From Oscillospiraceae bacterium (GTDB lineage Bacteria; Bacillota; Clostridia; Oscillospirales; UBA929), in assembly GCA_031255175.1 (NCBI GenBank), contig JAIRTA010000058.1, positions 1-44,774 on the forward strand: a stretch of 44,774 bases of DNA, written 5' to 3'. A model generated the notes under the pieces. The model was not told the origin of the DNA and did no database searches. It saw nothing but the letters and a program-made list of their open reading frames with translations. Position 1 is the first letter of the stretch, and the number at the start of each line of letters is the position of its first letter. The position numbers were made by a program, and so were the translations under genes. This document shows positions 24,199-31,549 of the stretch, piece after piece.

Positions 24199-25404
24199 TT
24201 GATAAGCAGAAGTCGGTATCGGGGCCGCAGCCGCCGCCGCAAGGGCATGACGGCGCTGGTGGTGATTTCGGCCGTGCTGGCGCTGGGGTTGGTCGCCGGC
24301 CTTTTGGTGTTGCCCAATTATCTCGTGTATATGCCGGACGGCCGCGTGTATTTCGATATTCCCTTCTTAAACCGGTGGCGTGAAGAGCCGCTCCCCACGC
24401 CCTCCGGCGCGGAGCTGCCTGTCCTGAGGACGCTCGACCCGCCGGTGCCCGATACCCCGACACCGACGCCGATGCCCACCCCCACACCGACGCCCGCCGC
24501 CGAACGGTCTTTCCACGCCCTGTACGCGCCGATCGCGCTGGTGCAGACGGAAGACGGCCTCAACGCGCTCCGCGCGCAGGTGACGGCCGGCGGGCCCGTC
24601 GACGCGCTGGTGCTGGAACTCAAGGCTGAGAGCGGCCTGCTGGCGTTTCGCTCGTCGATGCCCTTTGCGATCCAGGCCAAGGTGAGCGCCGAGACGGACG
24701 TCGCCGCCGCGCACATCCGCGCGCTGCGGCGCGAGGGGATCTATGTGGTGGCCGCTCTGTCCGCATTCAAAGACGCCTCGGTGCCGCAGCAGGAGTCGTC
24801 CGTCGGCGTCAAGCACGTCTCCGGGGTCAACTGGCTCGACAACACCCGTTCGCGCTGGCTGGACCCATACAAGGACCCGGCCCGGACCTACCTTCTGGGG
24901 CTGATCACGGAAGTGGCTGGGCTGGGTGTGGATGAGATCCTGCTGGACCGTTTTTCCTTCCCCGCAAGGGGGTCTTTGCACGCCATCAGCTACGGGGCCT
25001 ACGAAGACACTCCGCGCAGCGACGCGCTGGAAAGCTTCGCGCGGGAGGCGGCGGACCGGTTGGCCTCCTCTCACGTGGCGCTGTCCGTCATGTTGGAGGA
25101 CAAGACGGCGCAGACGGGGGAGGACCCCCTCGGCGGCCAGCGGCTGACGGCGCTGGCGTCTATCTTTGACCGAATATACGCGGCGGTGCCGCTGACCGAT
25201 ACGGGCGCCGCGTTCGCCCCCGTCCTGACGGCCGTATCCGCCGTGACGCCCGCGGACCGGCTCTCGGCCAAACTGGTGCCGGTGCTGACCGTTCCGGAGG
25301 ACCTGCCGCCGGAGACGCTGCAGATCTCCCTGGACGCCGCCGGCGGGCGGGAGGGCCTCGGCTGGCTGCTCATGAACGCGCAGGGCGTCTATACGGCCCC
25401 CTGA
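24199..25404 (+). CDS. Membrane-anchored putative glycoside hydrolase (DUF4015-like)
   Basis: The 401-residue reading begins at TTG 24199, with GCGAGG 9 bases upstream, giving a basic start (RSRYRGRSRRRKG), one transmembrane helix (about 17-39) and a Thr/Pro linker (about 82-97). An ATG at 24247 is an alternative but has poor spacing and would lose the basic residues. The outer part (about 100-400) resembles the GH-like TIM-barrel family DUF4015, with VDALVLELKAESG, a LRREGIYVVAALSAF strand, WLDPYKDP and GVDEILLDRFSFP. It likely acts on cell-wall or surface polysaccharide, but no activity is established. Confidence 0.75.
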   Translation: MISRSRYRGRSRRRKGMTALVVISAVLALGLVAGLLVLPNYLVYMPDGRVYFDIPFLNRWREEPLPTPSGAELPVLRTLDPPVPDTPTPTPMPTPTPTPAAERSFHALYAPIALVQTEDGLNALRAQVTAGGPVDALVLELKAESGLLAFRSSMPFAIQAKVSAETDVAAAHIRALRREGIYVVAALSAFKDASVPQQESSVGVKHVSGVNWLDNTRSRWLDPYKDPARTYLLGLITEVAGLGVDEILLDRFSFPARGSLHAISYGAYEDTPRSDALESFAREAADRLASSHVALSVMLEDKTAQTGEDPLGGQRLTALASIFDRIYAAVPLTDTGAAFAPVLTAVSAVTPADRLSAKLVPVLTVPEDLPPETLQISLDAAGGREGLGWLLMNAQGVYTAP

Positions 25405-25445
25405 CGGGGCAAAGATCTGATTCTTGAGAATGGGGAAGGATGTCC

Positions 25446-27314
25446 ATGACCTTCGATGCGGGACAATTTGACATCGCGGTGATCGGCGCCGGTCATGCCG
25501 GGATTGAGGCGGCATTGGCCGGCGCCCGTTTGGGTCTGCGCGTCGTGCTGTTTGCCATGCATCTCGACGCGGTGGCAAACCTCCCCTGCAACCCGGCCAT
25601 CGGCGGCACGGCCAAGGGCCACCTGGTGCGGGAGATCGACGCGCTGGGCGGCGAGATGGGCCGGGCGGCCGACGCGTGCTGCATCCAGTACCGCCTGCTC
25701 AACCGGGGCAAGGGCCCCGCGGTACACAGCCTGCGCGCGCAGGCCGACCGGCGCCGGTACGGCGCGCATATGAAGGCCCTGCTGGAACGCACGCCGAACC
25801 TCTGCCTCAAACAGGCCGAGATCGTCGATCTGGGCCCCGCCGGGGGGCCCGTCGCCTGGGTGGATACGGCGCTGGGCGCGCGCTACGCGGTGCGCGCGGT
25901 TGTCGTCGCGGCGGGCACCTATCTAAACGCCCGCGTGATCACCGGCGCCTCGGTGCGGGCGAGCGGCCCGGACGGGCTGATGCCCTCCGTCTCCCTCTCC
26001 GACGTGCTGCGGGCGCTCGGTCTCCCGCTCCAGCGGTTCAAGACCGGCACACCGCCCCGCGTCAACGCGCGCAGCGTGGATTTTTCCGAAATGGAGCTTC
26101 AGCCGGGCGACGACGACGCCCCCGCCTTCTCGTTTGAGACGGCGGAGAGACCGCGCAACCGGGCGGTCTGTCACCTCACGTGGACGACGCCCGAGACGCA
26201 CGCCGTCATACGCGAGAATCTGCATCTGAGCCCGCTTTACGCCGGCGTCATCCGGGGCGTCGGGGCGCGCTACTGCCCCTCCATCGAAGACAAGGTGGTG
26301 CGCTTTGCGGACAAACGCCGCCACCCGCTGTTCGTCGAGCCGACGGGACTCGACACCGAGGAACTGTATCTGCAAGGGCTGTCCTCGTCGCTGCCGGAGG
26401 AGGTACAGCGCAAGGTGCTGCGCTCCATTCCGGGGCTGCGGCGCGCCGAAGTGACGCGGCCCGCCTACGCCATCGAATATGACTGCCTCGACCCGCTCTG
26501 CCTGACCCCCGCGCTGGAGACGCGCGCCGTGCCGGGCCTCTACTGCGCCGGGCAGATCTGCGGCACCTCCGGCTATGAGGAGGCGGCGGCGCAGGGGCTC
26601 GTCGCCGGGATCAACGCCGCCCGGGCGCTGCGGGGCGAAACGCCCCTGGTGTTGGACCGCGCCTCATCCTACATCGGCACGCTGATCGACGATCTGGTGA
26701 CGCGCGGCACGGACGAGCCCTACCGTATGATGACCTCCCGGTCGGAATACCGGCTGTTGCTGCGGCAAGACAACGCCGACGCCCGCCTGACGCCGATCGG
26801 GCATGAAATCGGCCTTATCTCCCCCGAGAGATACCGCCGCACGCGCGAAAAATACGCGCAGGTGGCGCGCGAGATCGCGCGGCTGTCCGCCGCCGTGGCG
26901 CCGCCCTCCGAATCGTTCGCGGCTTTTTTGCGGGCGCGAAACAGCGCCGTGCCGACCACCGGCGTGCGCCTGTCCGACCTCGTGCGCCGGCCCGAGCTCT
27001 CCTACGACGCGCTGGCCCCCTTCGACCCGGACCGCCCGCCGCTGGCCCCCGAGGTGCAAGAGCAGGTGGAGATCACTCTGCGCTACGAGGGCTATCTCAA
27101 GCGGCAGGAAGCCCATGTGGCGCAGTTCAAGCGCATGGAGAGCCGCCTGCTGCCCGGGGACATCGACTACGCCGCGATCCACGGGCTGCGTCTGGAGGCG
27201 CGGCAAAAGCTGGACAGAGTGCGCCCGGTTTCGCTGGGGCAGGCCTCCCGCATCTCCGGCGTCAGCCCCGCCGACATGACCGCATTGATGATCCACCTGG
27301 GGCGTCCGTCATGA
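25446..27314 (+). CDS. mnmG: tRNA uridine-5-carboxymethylaminomethyl modification enzyme MnmG
   Basis: The 622-residue FAD protein has the dinucleotide motif GAGHAG (14-19), NLPCNPAIGGTAKGHL, the conserved RYCPSIEDK, and the GYEEAAAQGLVAGINAA motif. Its end (SGVSPADMTALMIHLG) is normal for the family. With MnmE it modifies the wobble uridine of several tRNAs; mnmE is not in the window. ATG 25446 is favoured since GGGGAAGG lies 6 bases upstream, whereas ATG 25440 abuts it. The last codons are part of the 66-bp repeat and overlap the rsmG start (ATGA). Confidence 0.96.
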   Translation: MTFDAGQFDIAVIGAGHAGIEAALAGARLGLRVVLFAMHLDAVANLPCNPAIGGTAKGHLVREIDALGGEMGRAADACCIQYRLLNRGKGPAVHSLRAQADRRRYGAHMKALLERTPNLCLKQAEIVDLGPAGGPVAWVDTALGARYAVRAVVVAAGTYLNARVITGASVRASGPDGLMPSVSLSDVLRALGLPLQRFKTGTPPRVNARSVDFSEMELQPGDDDAPAFSFETAERPRNRAVCHLTWTTPETHAVIRENLHLSPLYAGVIRGVGARYCPSIEDKVVRFADKRRHPLFVEPTGLDTEELYLQGLSSSLPEEVQRKVLRSIPGLRRAEVTRPAYAIEYDCLDPLCLTPALETRAVPGLYCAGQICGTSGYEEAAAQGLVAGINAARALRGETPLVLDRASSYIGTLIDDLVTRGTDEPYRMMTSRSEYRLLLRQDNADARLTPIGHEIGLISPERYRRTREKYAQVAREIARLSAAVAPPSESFAAFLRARNSAVPTTGVRLSDLVRRPELSYDALAPFDPDRPPLAPEVQEQVEITLRYEGYLKRQEAHVAQFKRMESRLLPGDIDYAAIHGLRLEARQKLDRVRPVSLGQASRISGVSPADMTALMIHLGRPS

Positions 27315-27512
27315 CGGGGGATGAGAGATTGTTTTTACAAAAACAATCAATTGATGATCCACCCGGGGCTCTCGTCATGTCGGATGAGGAGAGATTGTTT
27401 TCACAAAAACAATCGATTGATGATCCGCCCGGGGCGTCTGCCATGATGGAGGATGAGGGATTGTTTTCACAAAAACAATCCATTGATGATCCGCCTGGGG
27501 CTTTCGTCATGT
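27284..27512 (+). repeat. 66-bp tandem repeat across the mnmG/rsmG junction
   Basis: Three full units start at 27284, 27350 and 27416, and a partial fourth starts at 27482; the period is exactly 66 bp (22 codons). Each unit begins ATTGATGATCC, contains an ATG about 27 bases in, and holds a self-complementary GATTGTTTTT/AAAAACAATC stem. The first unit's left part is the natural end of mnmG; the same DNA is then read in another frame as IDDPPGA in rsmG. Base differences between the IDDPPGA copies, and in the Ser codon before them, are largely synonymous in the rsmG frame. Confidence 0.95.
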
Positions 27513-28153
27513 CGGGGGCGATGCGGACTTATTTGGGGCGGTTGCTCGCGCAGAACCGGACGCTCAACTTGACGGCCGTCCGGAACGAGGAGGAGGCCGT
27601 CGTTCGGCACATCCGCGACGCGCTGGCGCTGTCGGCGCTGTATCCTTTGGCGGGGAAATCCGTCATCGACATCGGCAGCGGCGGCGGTCTGCCGGGGATC
27701 CCGCTGAAGATCCGGGATCCGTCGATCAGGCTGACGCTGCTGGACGCCACCGCCAAAAAGGTGGATTTTTTGCGGAAGGTGTGCGACGAACTGGGGCTCG
27801 CCGACGTCGCCTGCGTTGCCGCGCGGGCCGAAGAACAGGCGCGCCGCCCCGGTTTTCGCGACGCCTACGACGTGGCCGTGGCGCGGGGCGTGGCCTTTTT
27901 GCCGGCGCTCTGCGAACTGTGCCTGCCCTTTGTAAAGCCCGGCGGCGCGCTTCTCGCGATGAAGGGCGGCGACTGTGACGACGAGGCCGCCGCCGCCGCC
28001 GAACGGATTGAAGCCCTGGGCGGCGGCGCGGCGAAGATCCTTCGCTACGCGCTCACACCGGAGATCACGCACGCCCTCGTCATCGTCCCCAAACGCCGCC
28101 CCACGCCCCCCGCTTACCCCCGGCGCTGGGCGAAAATCCTCGGGGACAGATAA
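27311..28153 (+). CDS. rsmG: 16S rRNA (guanine-N7) methyltransferase RsmG with repeat-derived N-terminus
   Basis: The full reading is 280 residues. Residues from about 68 on are a normal RsmG: LLAQNRTLNLT (78-88), SAM-binding DIGSGGGLPG (120-129), then a conserved core ending in a basic KIL tail. The first 67 residues are a short lead (MTGDERLFLQKQS), two 22-residue repeats (IDDPPGA...RLFSQKQS and IDDPPGA...GLFSQKQS) and a third IDDPPGA. In-frame ATGs lie at 27311, 27377, 27443 and 27509, each with a modest GGGG upstream. Thus the true start is uncertain, and the 27509 start would make a protein slightly shorter than usual. RsmG methylates G527 of 16S rRNA. Confidence 0.9.
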   Translation: MTGDERLFLQKQSIDDPPGALVMSDEERLFSQKQSIDDPPGASAMMEDEGLFSQKQSIDDPPGAFVMSGAMRTYLGRLLAQNRTLNLTAVRNEEEAVVRHIRDALALSALYPLAGKSVIDIGSGGGLPGIPLKIRDPSIRLTLLDATAKKVDFLRKVCDELGLADVACVAARAEEQARRPGFRDAYDVAVARGVAFLPALCELCLPFVKPGGALLAMKGGDCDDEAAAAAERIEALGGGAAKILRYALTPEITHALVIVPKRRPTPPAYPRRWAKILGDR

Positions 28154-28157
28154 ATAA

Positions 28158-28192
28158 CGCGGCACAAAGGGAACGGTTCCCCTTGTGCCGCG
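28158..28192 (+). terminator. Hairpin terminator-like element after rsmG
   Basis: Arms of 17 bases (28158-28174 and 28176-28192, core CGCGGCACAA) match except one pair, with a one-base centre. The following GGTTGTTGTG is only moderately T-rich, so termination may be partial. Confidence 0.6.
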
Positions 28193-28212
28193 GGTTGTTG
28201 TGAGGCGATGTC

Positions 28213-29286
28213 ATGCGAAAACATTATATCGACAACTTGCGCTGGATGTGTATTCTTTTTTTGTTTCCTTATCACACGCTCATGGTGTACAATACATTTG
28301 GCGAAAGCTTTTACGTCAAAGGAGCAGACGTTCAAATTGCGAGCGTTTTTATCACGGCAATATGGCCGTGGTTTATGCCGCTTTTGTTCCTGATTGCGGG
28401 CGTCAGTTCAGCGTATGCTCTCAAGACAAGGACTTTAAAAGAATATATCACGGAGCGCATATATAAGCTTCTCATCCCACTTTTATCCGGTCTGTTGCTC
28501 CTCGTTCCCATGCAGACCTATTTTGCGGAGGTATTTCACAACGGTTATACCGGCAGTTATTTTGAACAATACATTCTTTTCTTCACAAACCCTACAGATC
28601 TCAGCGGATACCACGGCGGATTCACACCCGCGCATCTGTGGTTTATATTGTATTTATTTGTCATATCCCTTGTCGCCGTCCCCCTCATGTCCGCCAATCA
28701 AAAATCCGGCCAAAAACTGTCTGTGCATAAAATTCCGTTTCCCGCGTTTTTATTGCTCTTCATTGTCCCTATTTTCAGCCAGATGATCTTGGACTTCAAC
28801 GGCAAAAGTGTCGGCGAATCTTTGACTTATTTCTTATTTGGATATTTTCTGATATCGAACGATGTTATACAGGAAAAACTGCAAAAATACCGTTTCTTCT
28901 TGCTGGGCTTTGTCGTGCTTTGTGCAGCGCTCTACATCTTCTTCGTGACGGCCATTGCATACTATCATGAGATTCTCTTTGAAATTCTATATAACCTGTA
29001 TGCATGGACCGCCATCTTGGCTATTTTGGGGTTTGGAAAACAACATCTGGATTTCACAAACCGCACGGCGTCTTATTTGTCAAAATCTTCCTTTTCTATC
29101 TATATTTTTCATCAGCAATGGATTGTGATAACCGCCTACTTCGCCCTGATGTGGACGCAGAACATCCCGTTGCAAATGCTCCTCATCTTGTCGGCAAGTA
29201 CGCTGTTGACCTTTTTGCACTACGAGGTATTTCGAAGATTTTCTGTGACGAGGTTCCTATTTGGCATAAAAACCGCGCGCCGGTGA
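28213..29286 (+). CDS. Acyltransferase-3 family membrane protein
   Basis: The 357-residue protein has about ten transmembrane helices and the Acyl_transf_3 pattern. It opens RKHYIDNLRW with His21 in FLFPYHT, and has the mid-protein HLWFILYLF helix. Such proteins transfer acetyl or other acyl groups to surface sugars, peptides or lipids. The ATG at 28213 has GAGG about 7 bases upstream. The gene is clearly AT-richer than its neighbours and uses different codons, a sign of transfer. It stands alone between two hairpins. Confidence 0.85.
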   Translation: MRKHYIDNLRWMCILFLFPYHTLMVYNTFGESFYVKGADVQIASVFITAIWPWFMPLLFLIAGVSSAYALKTRTLKEYITERIYKLLIPLLSGLLLLVPMQTYFAEVFHNGYTGSYFEQYILFFTNPTDLSGYHGGFTPAHLWFILYLFVISLVAVPLMSANQKSGQKLSVHKIPFPAFLLLFIVPIFSQMILDFNGKSVGESLTYFLFGYFLISNDVIQEKLQKYRFFLLGFVVLCAALYIFFVTAIAYYHEILFEILYNLYAWTAILAILGFGKQHLDFTNRTASYLSKSSFSIYIFHQQWIVITAYFALMWTQNIPLQMLLILSASTLLTFLHYEVFRRFSVTRFLFGIKTARR

Positions 29287-29317
29287 TAAAAAAGCCGGTT
29301 TCATATATGAAACCGGC
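29286..29317 (-). terminator. Rho-independent terminator of the DUF6320/acetyltransferase unit
   Basis: A perfect 24-bp palindrome (29294-29317, arms GCCGGTTTCATA) is followed on the minus strand by TTTTTTA. It contains the TGA stop of the minus-strand gene. On the plus strand there is no T-run, though it also sits right after the acyltransferase stop. Confidence 0.85.
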
Positions 29318-29999
29318 GGGCCAGTGCGGCTTGCAGTGGTTTTTTTCGGTCGATGACCAGCATCACCGCGGCGGCGGCGGCACAGGGGATCATCACCAGC
29401 CACGACCATTGGAAGAGGAGATGCCCCACTCTGTACCAGCCGACCGCGCCTTCCACCGACATGGTGAGCAGTCCGCAGGAGGCCAACACCCCGGCGGCCA
29501 GTCGCCAACCTTGCAGGGCCTTGCGCTTGACCAGCGTGCTGACCGCGAGAAAGACCAGCGTCACCGAGATCACAATGGGCAGCGCCAGCGTCAAAAACCA
29601 GGCCCCTTCCAATTGGCTCTCCAACAGCCACAAAAACAGCAGCAGCGCCCCCACGTCGAACGTCACCGCCCGGCGCAACCCCATGCGGCGCGGCCACAGC
29701 GCCAGGGGCAGGCACACCCAGGTGAGCCCGAAGCTTCCCAAAACCACCGCCGACCAGGTGACTCTCTTGTTGTACACGGAGTCGATCAGCAGGCAGATGA
29801 GCGACGCGAACACCAAGATGACCGTCATGACCACGGCGACGAAACGCCGCTCGACCAGGCTGTCGACCGCGTCAACCTTGCGGGGCGCGGCGGTCTTCTC
29901 CGCCGCCCCGGCCAGAGGATTGATCACGGGGCAGCGGCACAGCGGGCAGTCCCGCAGGGCTCCGTCCAATTCGACGCCGCAGTTGACACAGTAAGACAT
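29301..29999 (-). CDS. Zinc-ribbon membrane protein, DUF6320 type
   Basis: The 232-residue protein begins with a zinc ribbon (Cys4-x2-Cys7 and Cys18-x2-Cys21) and a short linker, followed by six hydrophobic helices (about 55-225). This is the layout of DUF6320 proteins, which repeatedly occur next to alcohol-acetyltransferase-like genes, as here (47-bp gap). Role unknown; it may tether or regulate the partner at the membrane. AGGTGGAG precedes the ATG at 29999. Its stop codon is inside the terminator hairpin. Confidence 0.8.
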   Translation of the reverse strand: MSYCVNCGVELDGALRDCPLCRCPVINPLAGAAEKTAAPRKVDAVDSLVERRFVAVVMTVILVFASLICLLIDSVYNKRVTWSAVVLGSFGLTWVCLPLALWPRRMGLRRAVTFDVGALLLFLWLLESQLEGAWFLTLALPIVISVTLVFLAVSTLVKRKALQGWRLAAGVLASCGLLTMSVEGAVGWYRVGHLLFQWSWLVMIPCAAAAAVMLVIDRKKPLQAALARRFHI

Positions 30000-30046
30000 A
30001 CTCCACCTCTGATTGAATTTCCCCGCCGCCCCGCCGCGCTGTCCCG

Positions 30047-31357
30047 TCAACCGTGATGAGACGCCCCCATCTCGTTGCTCTCGACCCTGACCGGGAGGCC
30101 GATCTTCACCAGCTGCGTAAAAAAGATCCGTTCCACTTGGGGCTGGGGCATGTCACGCGTGAAATTGACCGTGGTGACGCCCCCGTAGCTGACGACGGCC
30201 GCGGCCAGGCGGTTGGTGCGCGGAGGGCCCAATATCATGTCGAACCGCTCCACCAGGGGGCGCATGGCCTCCGGGACCGTTGTCGCGCCCAGATTGGAGA
30301 AGGACATGGTAAACTGCTGCTCCCCCAGTATCTGGTATGCCATTATCAGACTCGCCTTTTTTACAAACAACGGCACGCCGCGCAGCAGCGGATTGTTTTC
30401 TGAGCTGACGTTCATCGCCATCATGGAATTGAGATACTTTGTGTTGACATCTCTGCGCAGCGTATGGTGCACATGTTTTGTGATCTCGTCGAACGAATAT
30501 TCCCCCAGCCCGGGTTCCACGCCCACATTGATGAAGAGAGAAAAATTCCGCAATGTCTTCGAGGGGTAGAACCGGCGCATATCCACCGGCACAGACACTT
30601 TGACGGCCCGGCGCGCGGCGGGGGTCATCTCCCGCTGCACCCGGTGGAGGGCATAGAGCTGCACCGCCACCAGCAGTTCCGTCACCGATACGCCGCGTTC
30701 TCTGGCGGCGGCGCGCAGCGCCTCCGTCGGTATGACGCCGGTTGTCAGATGCATCACCCCGGCGCCCTCGCGGGCGCCCGGCACATGCCAGGCCCTTCGC
30801 TCTCTCCGGGAGCGCACGGCGCTCAGGTCGGCGTGTTTTTTGTAGCTGTCTTCCAGTTCCTCCGGCGTGGCCCCGCGCGCGCAGTCGAGCACGCCGTCCC
30901 CGGCGGGGATGGGATGCCCCCCCAACGCGAGGTACTGCGCCGTCAGCGTTTTCAAAAACACCATGCCGCCGCCGCCGTCCGTGAGCGAATGGAGAAACTC
31001 GACGGCGATCCTTCTCTGGTAATACCGCACCCGAAAATGAAAATATCCGTTTTCTTTCTCCCGTATGACCATGCAGGGGTTGCGCACATCCTCCTGCACG
31101 CACGGCATACCCGCGTTGTCCTCGATGTAATACCAAAACAGCCCCCGCCGCAGCCTGCTTTTGATGTGGGGGAACCTCGGCAGCACCGCGGCGAGCGCCG
31201 CTTGCAGCCTCACGGGGTCCACTTCCTCATGCAGCGTCGCGGACAGGCGGAAGATCGGATGCCACCGGGCCGTCCGCACGGCGGGATAAATCTTGGCCGC
31301 GTTATCGAGCGCGTACCAGCGCTTGTCCGGAAAAGCGGATGTAAACTGCGTGGTCAT
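30047..31357 (-). CDS. Alcohol acetyltransferase/condensation-fold protein
   Basis: The 436-residue protein has the CoA-dependent acyltransferase fold, with the HxxxDG active motif as His123-Ser-Leu-Thr-Asp127-Gly. It is typical of the AATase/condensation-domain superfamily, which joins acyl-CoA to an alcohol or amine. C-terminal segments SFSNLG and GGVTTVNFTRDM fit this class. GAGGAG precedes the ATG at 31357. It forms a two-gene unit with the DUF6320 gene. The acceptor substrate is unknown; a lipid or surface glycoconjugate product is a guess. Confidence 0.8.
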   Translation of the reverse strand: MTTQFTSAFPDKRWYALDNAAKIYPAVRTARWHPIFRLSATLHEEVDPVRLQAALAAVLPRFPHIKSRLRRGLFWYYIEDNAGMPCVQEDVRNPCMVIREKENGYFHFRVRYYQRRIAVEFLHSLTDGGGGMVFLKTLTAQYLALGGHPIPAGDGVLDCARGATPEELEDSYKKHADLSAVRSRRERRAWHVPGAREGAGVMHLTTGVIPTEALRAAARERGVSVTELLVAVQLYALHRVQREMTPAARRAVKVSVPVDMRRFYPSKTLRNFSLFINVGVEPGLGEYSFDEITKHVHHTLRRDVNTKYLNSMMAMNVSSENNPLLRGVPLFVKKASLIMAYQILGEQQFTMSFSNLGATTVPEAMRPLVERFDMILGPPRTNRLAAAVVSYGGVTTVNFTRDMPQPQVERIFFTQLVKIGLPVRVESNEMGASHHG

Positions 31358-31403
31358 TGTTGTTTCTCCTCTGGATACCTCTGTCGGTTTCGGCTTCCCT
31401 TTC

Positions 31404-31409
31404 AGTATA
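31404..31409 (-). promoter_or_regulatory. Extended -10 of the acetyltransferase unit
   Basis: TGC-TATACT on the minus strand lies about 47 bases before the acetyltransferase ATG. A matching -35 is not clear. Confidence 0.45.
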
Positions 31410-31466
31410 GCATGTTTTCGCCCTTTGCGGGGGGCCATACGGAAATTTTCTCCCGGGCGCTCTCGG

Positions 31467-31503
31467 CAAGGCGGACGACAACAAATTGTTGCCGTCCGCC
31501 TTG
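31467..31503. repeat. 37-bp near-perfect palindrome after the GH2 gene
   Basis: CAAGGCGGACG and its complement flank an ACAACAAATTGTTG centre. On the minus-strand transcript the one imperfect position becomes a G-U pair, so the whole sequence folds. No T-run follows. It lies 47 bp past the GH2 stop and may act as a 3' end stabiliser or weak terminator. Confidence 0.65.
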
Positions 31504-31549
31504 TGTCATCTCCGTGTGTCTGTTTCTTCTCCGGGCCCGCGGGCCGCGT

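Noticed and set aside
27284..27512. The 66-bp repeats as a CRISPR array
   Set aside because: Units are contiguous without variable spacers, in-frame and of constant 66-bp period.
25446..28153. Replication origin near mnmG-rsmG
   Set aside because: No dnaA, rpmH, parA or parB, no mnmE, and no cluster of DnaA boxes noticed; the gene pair alone is not enough.
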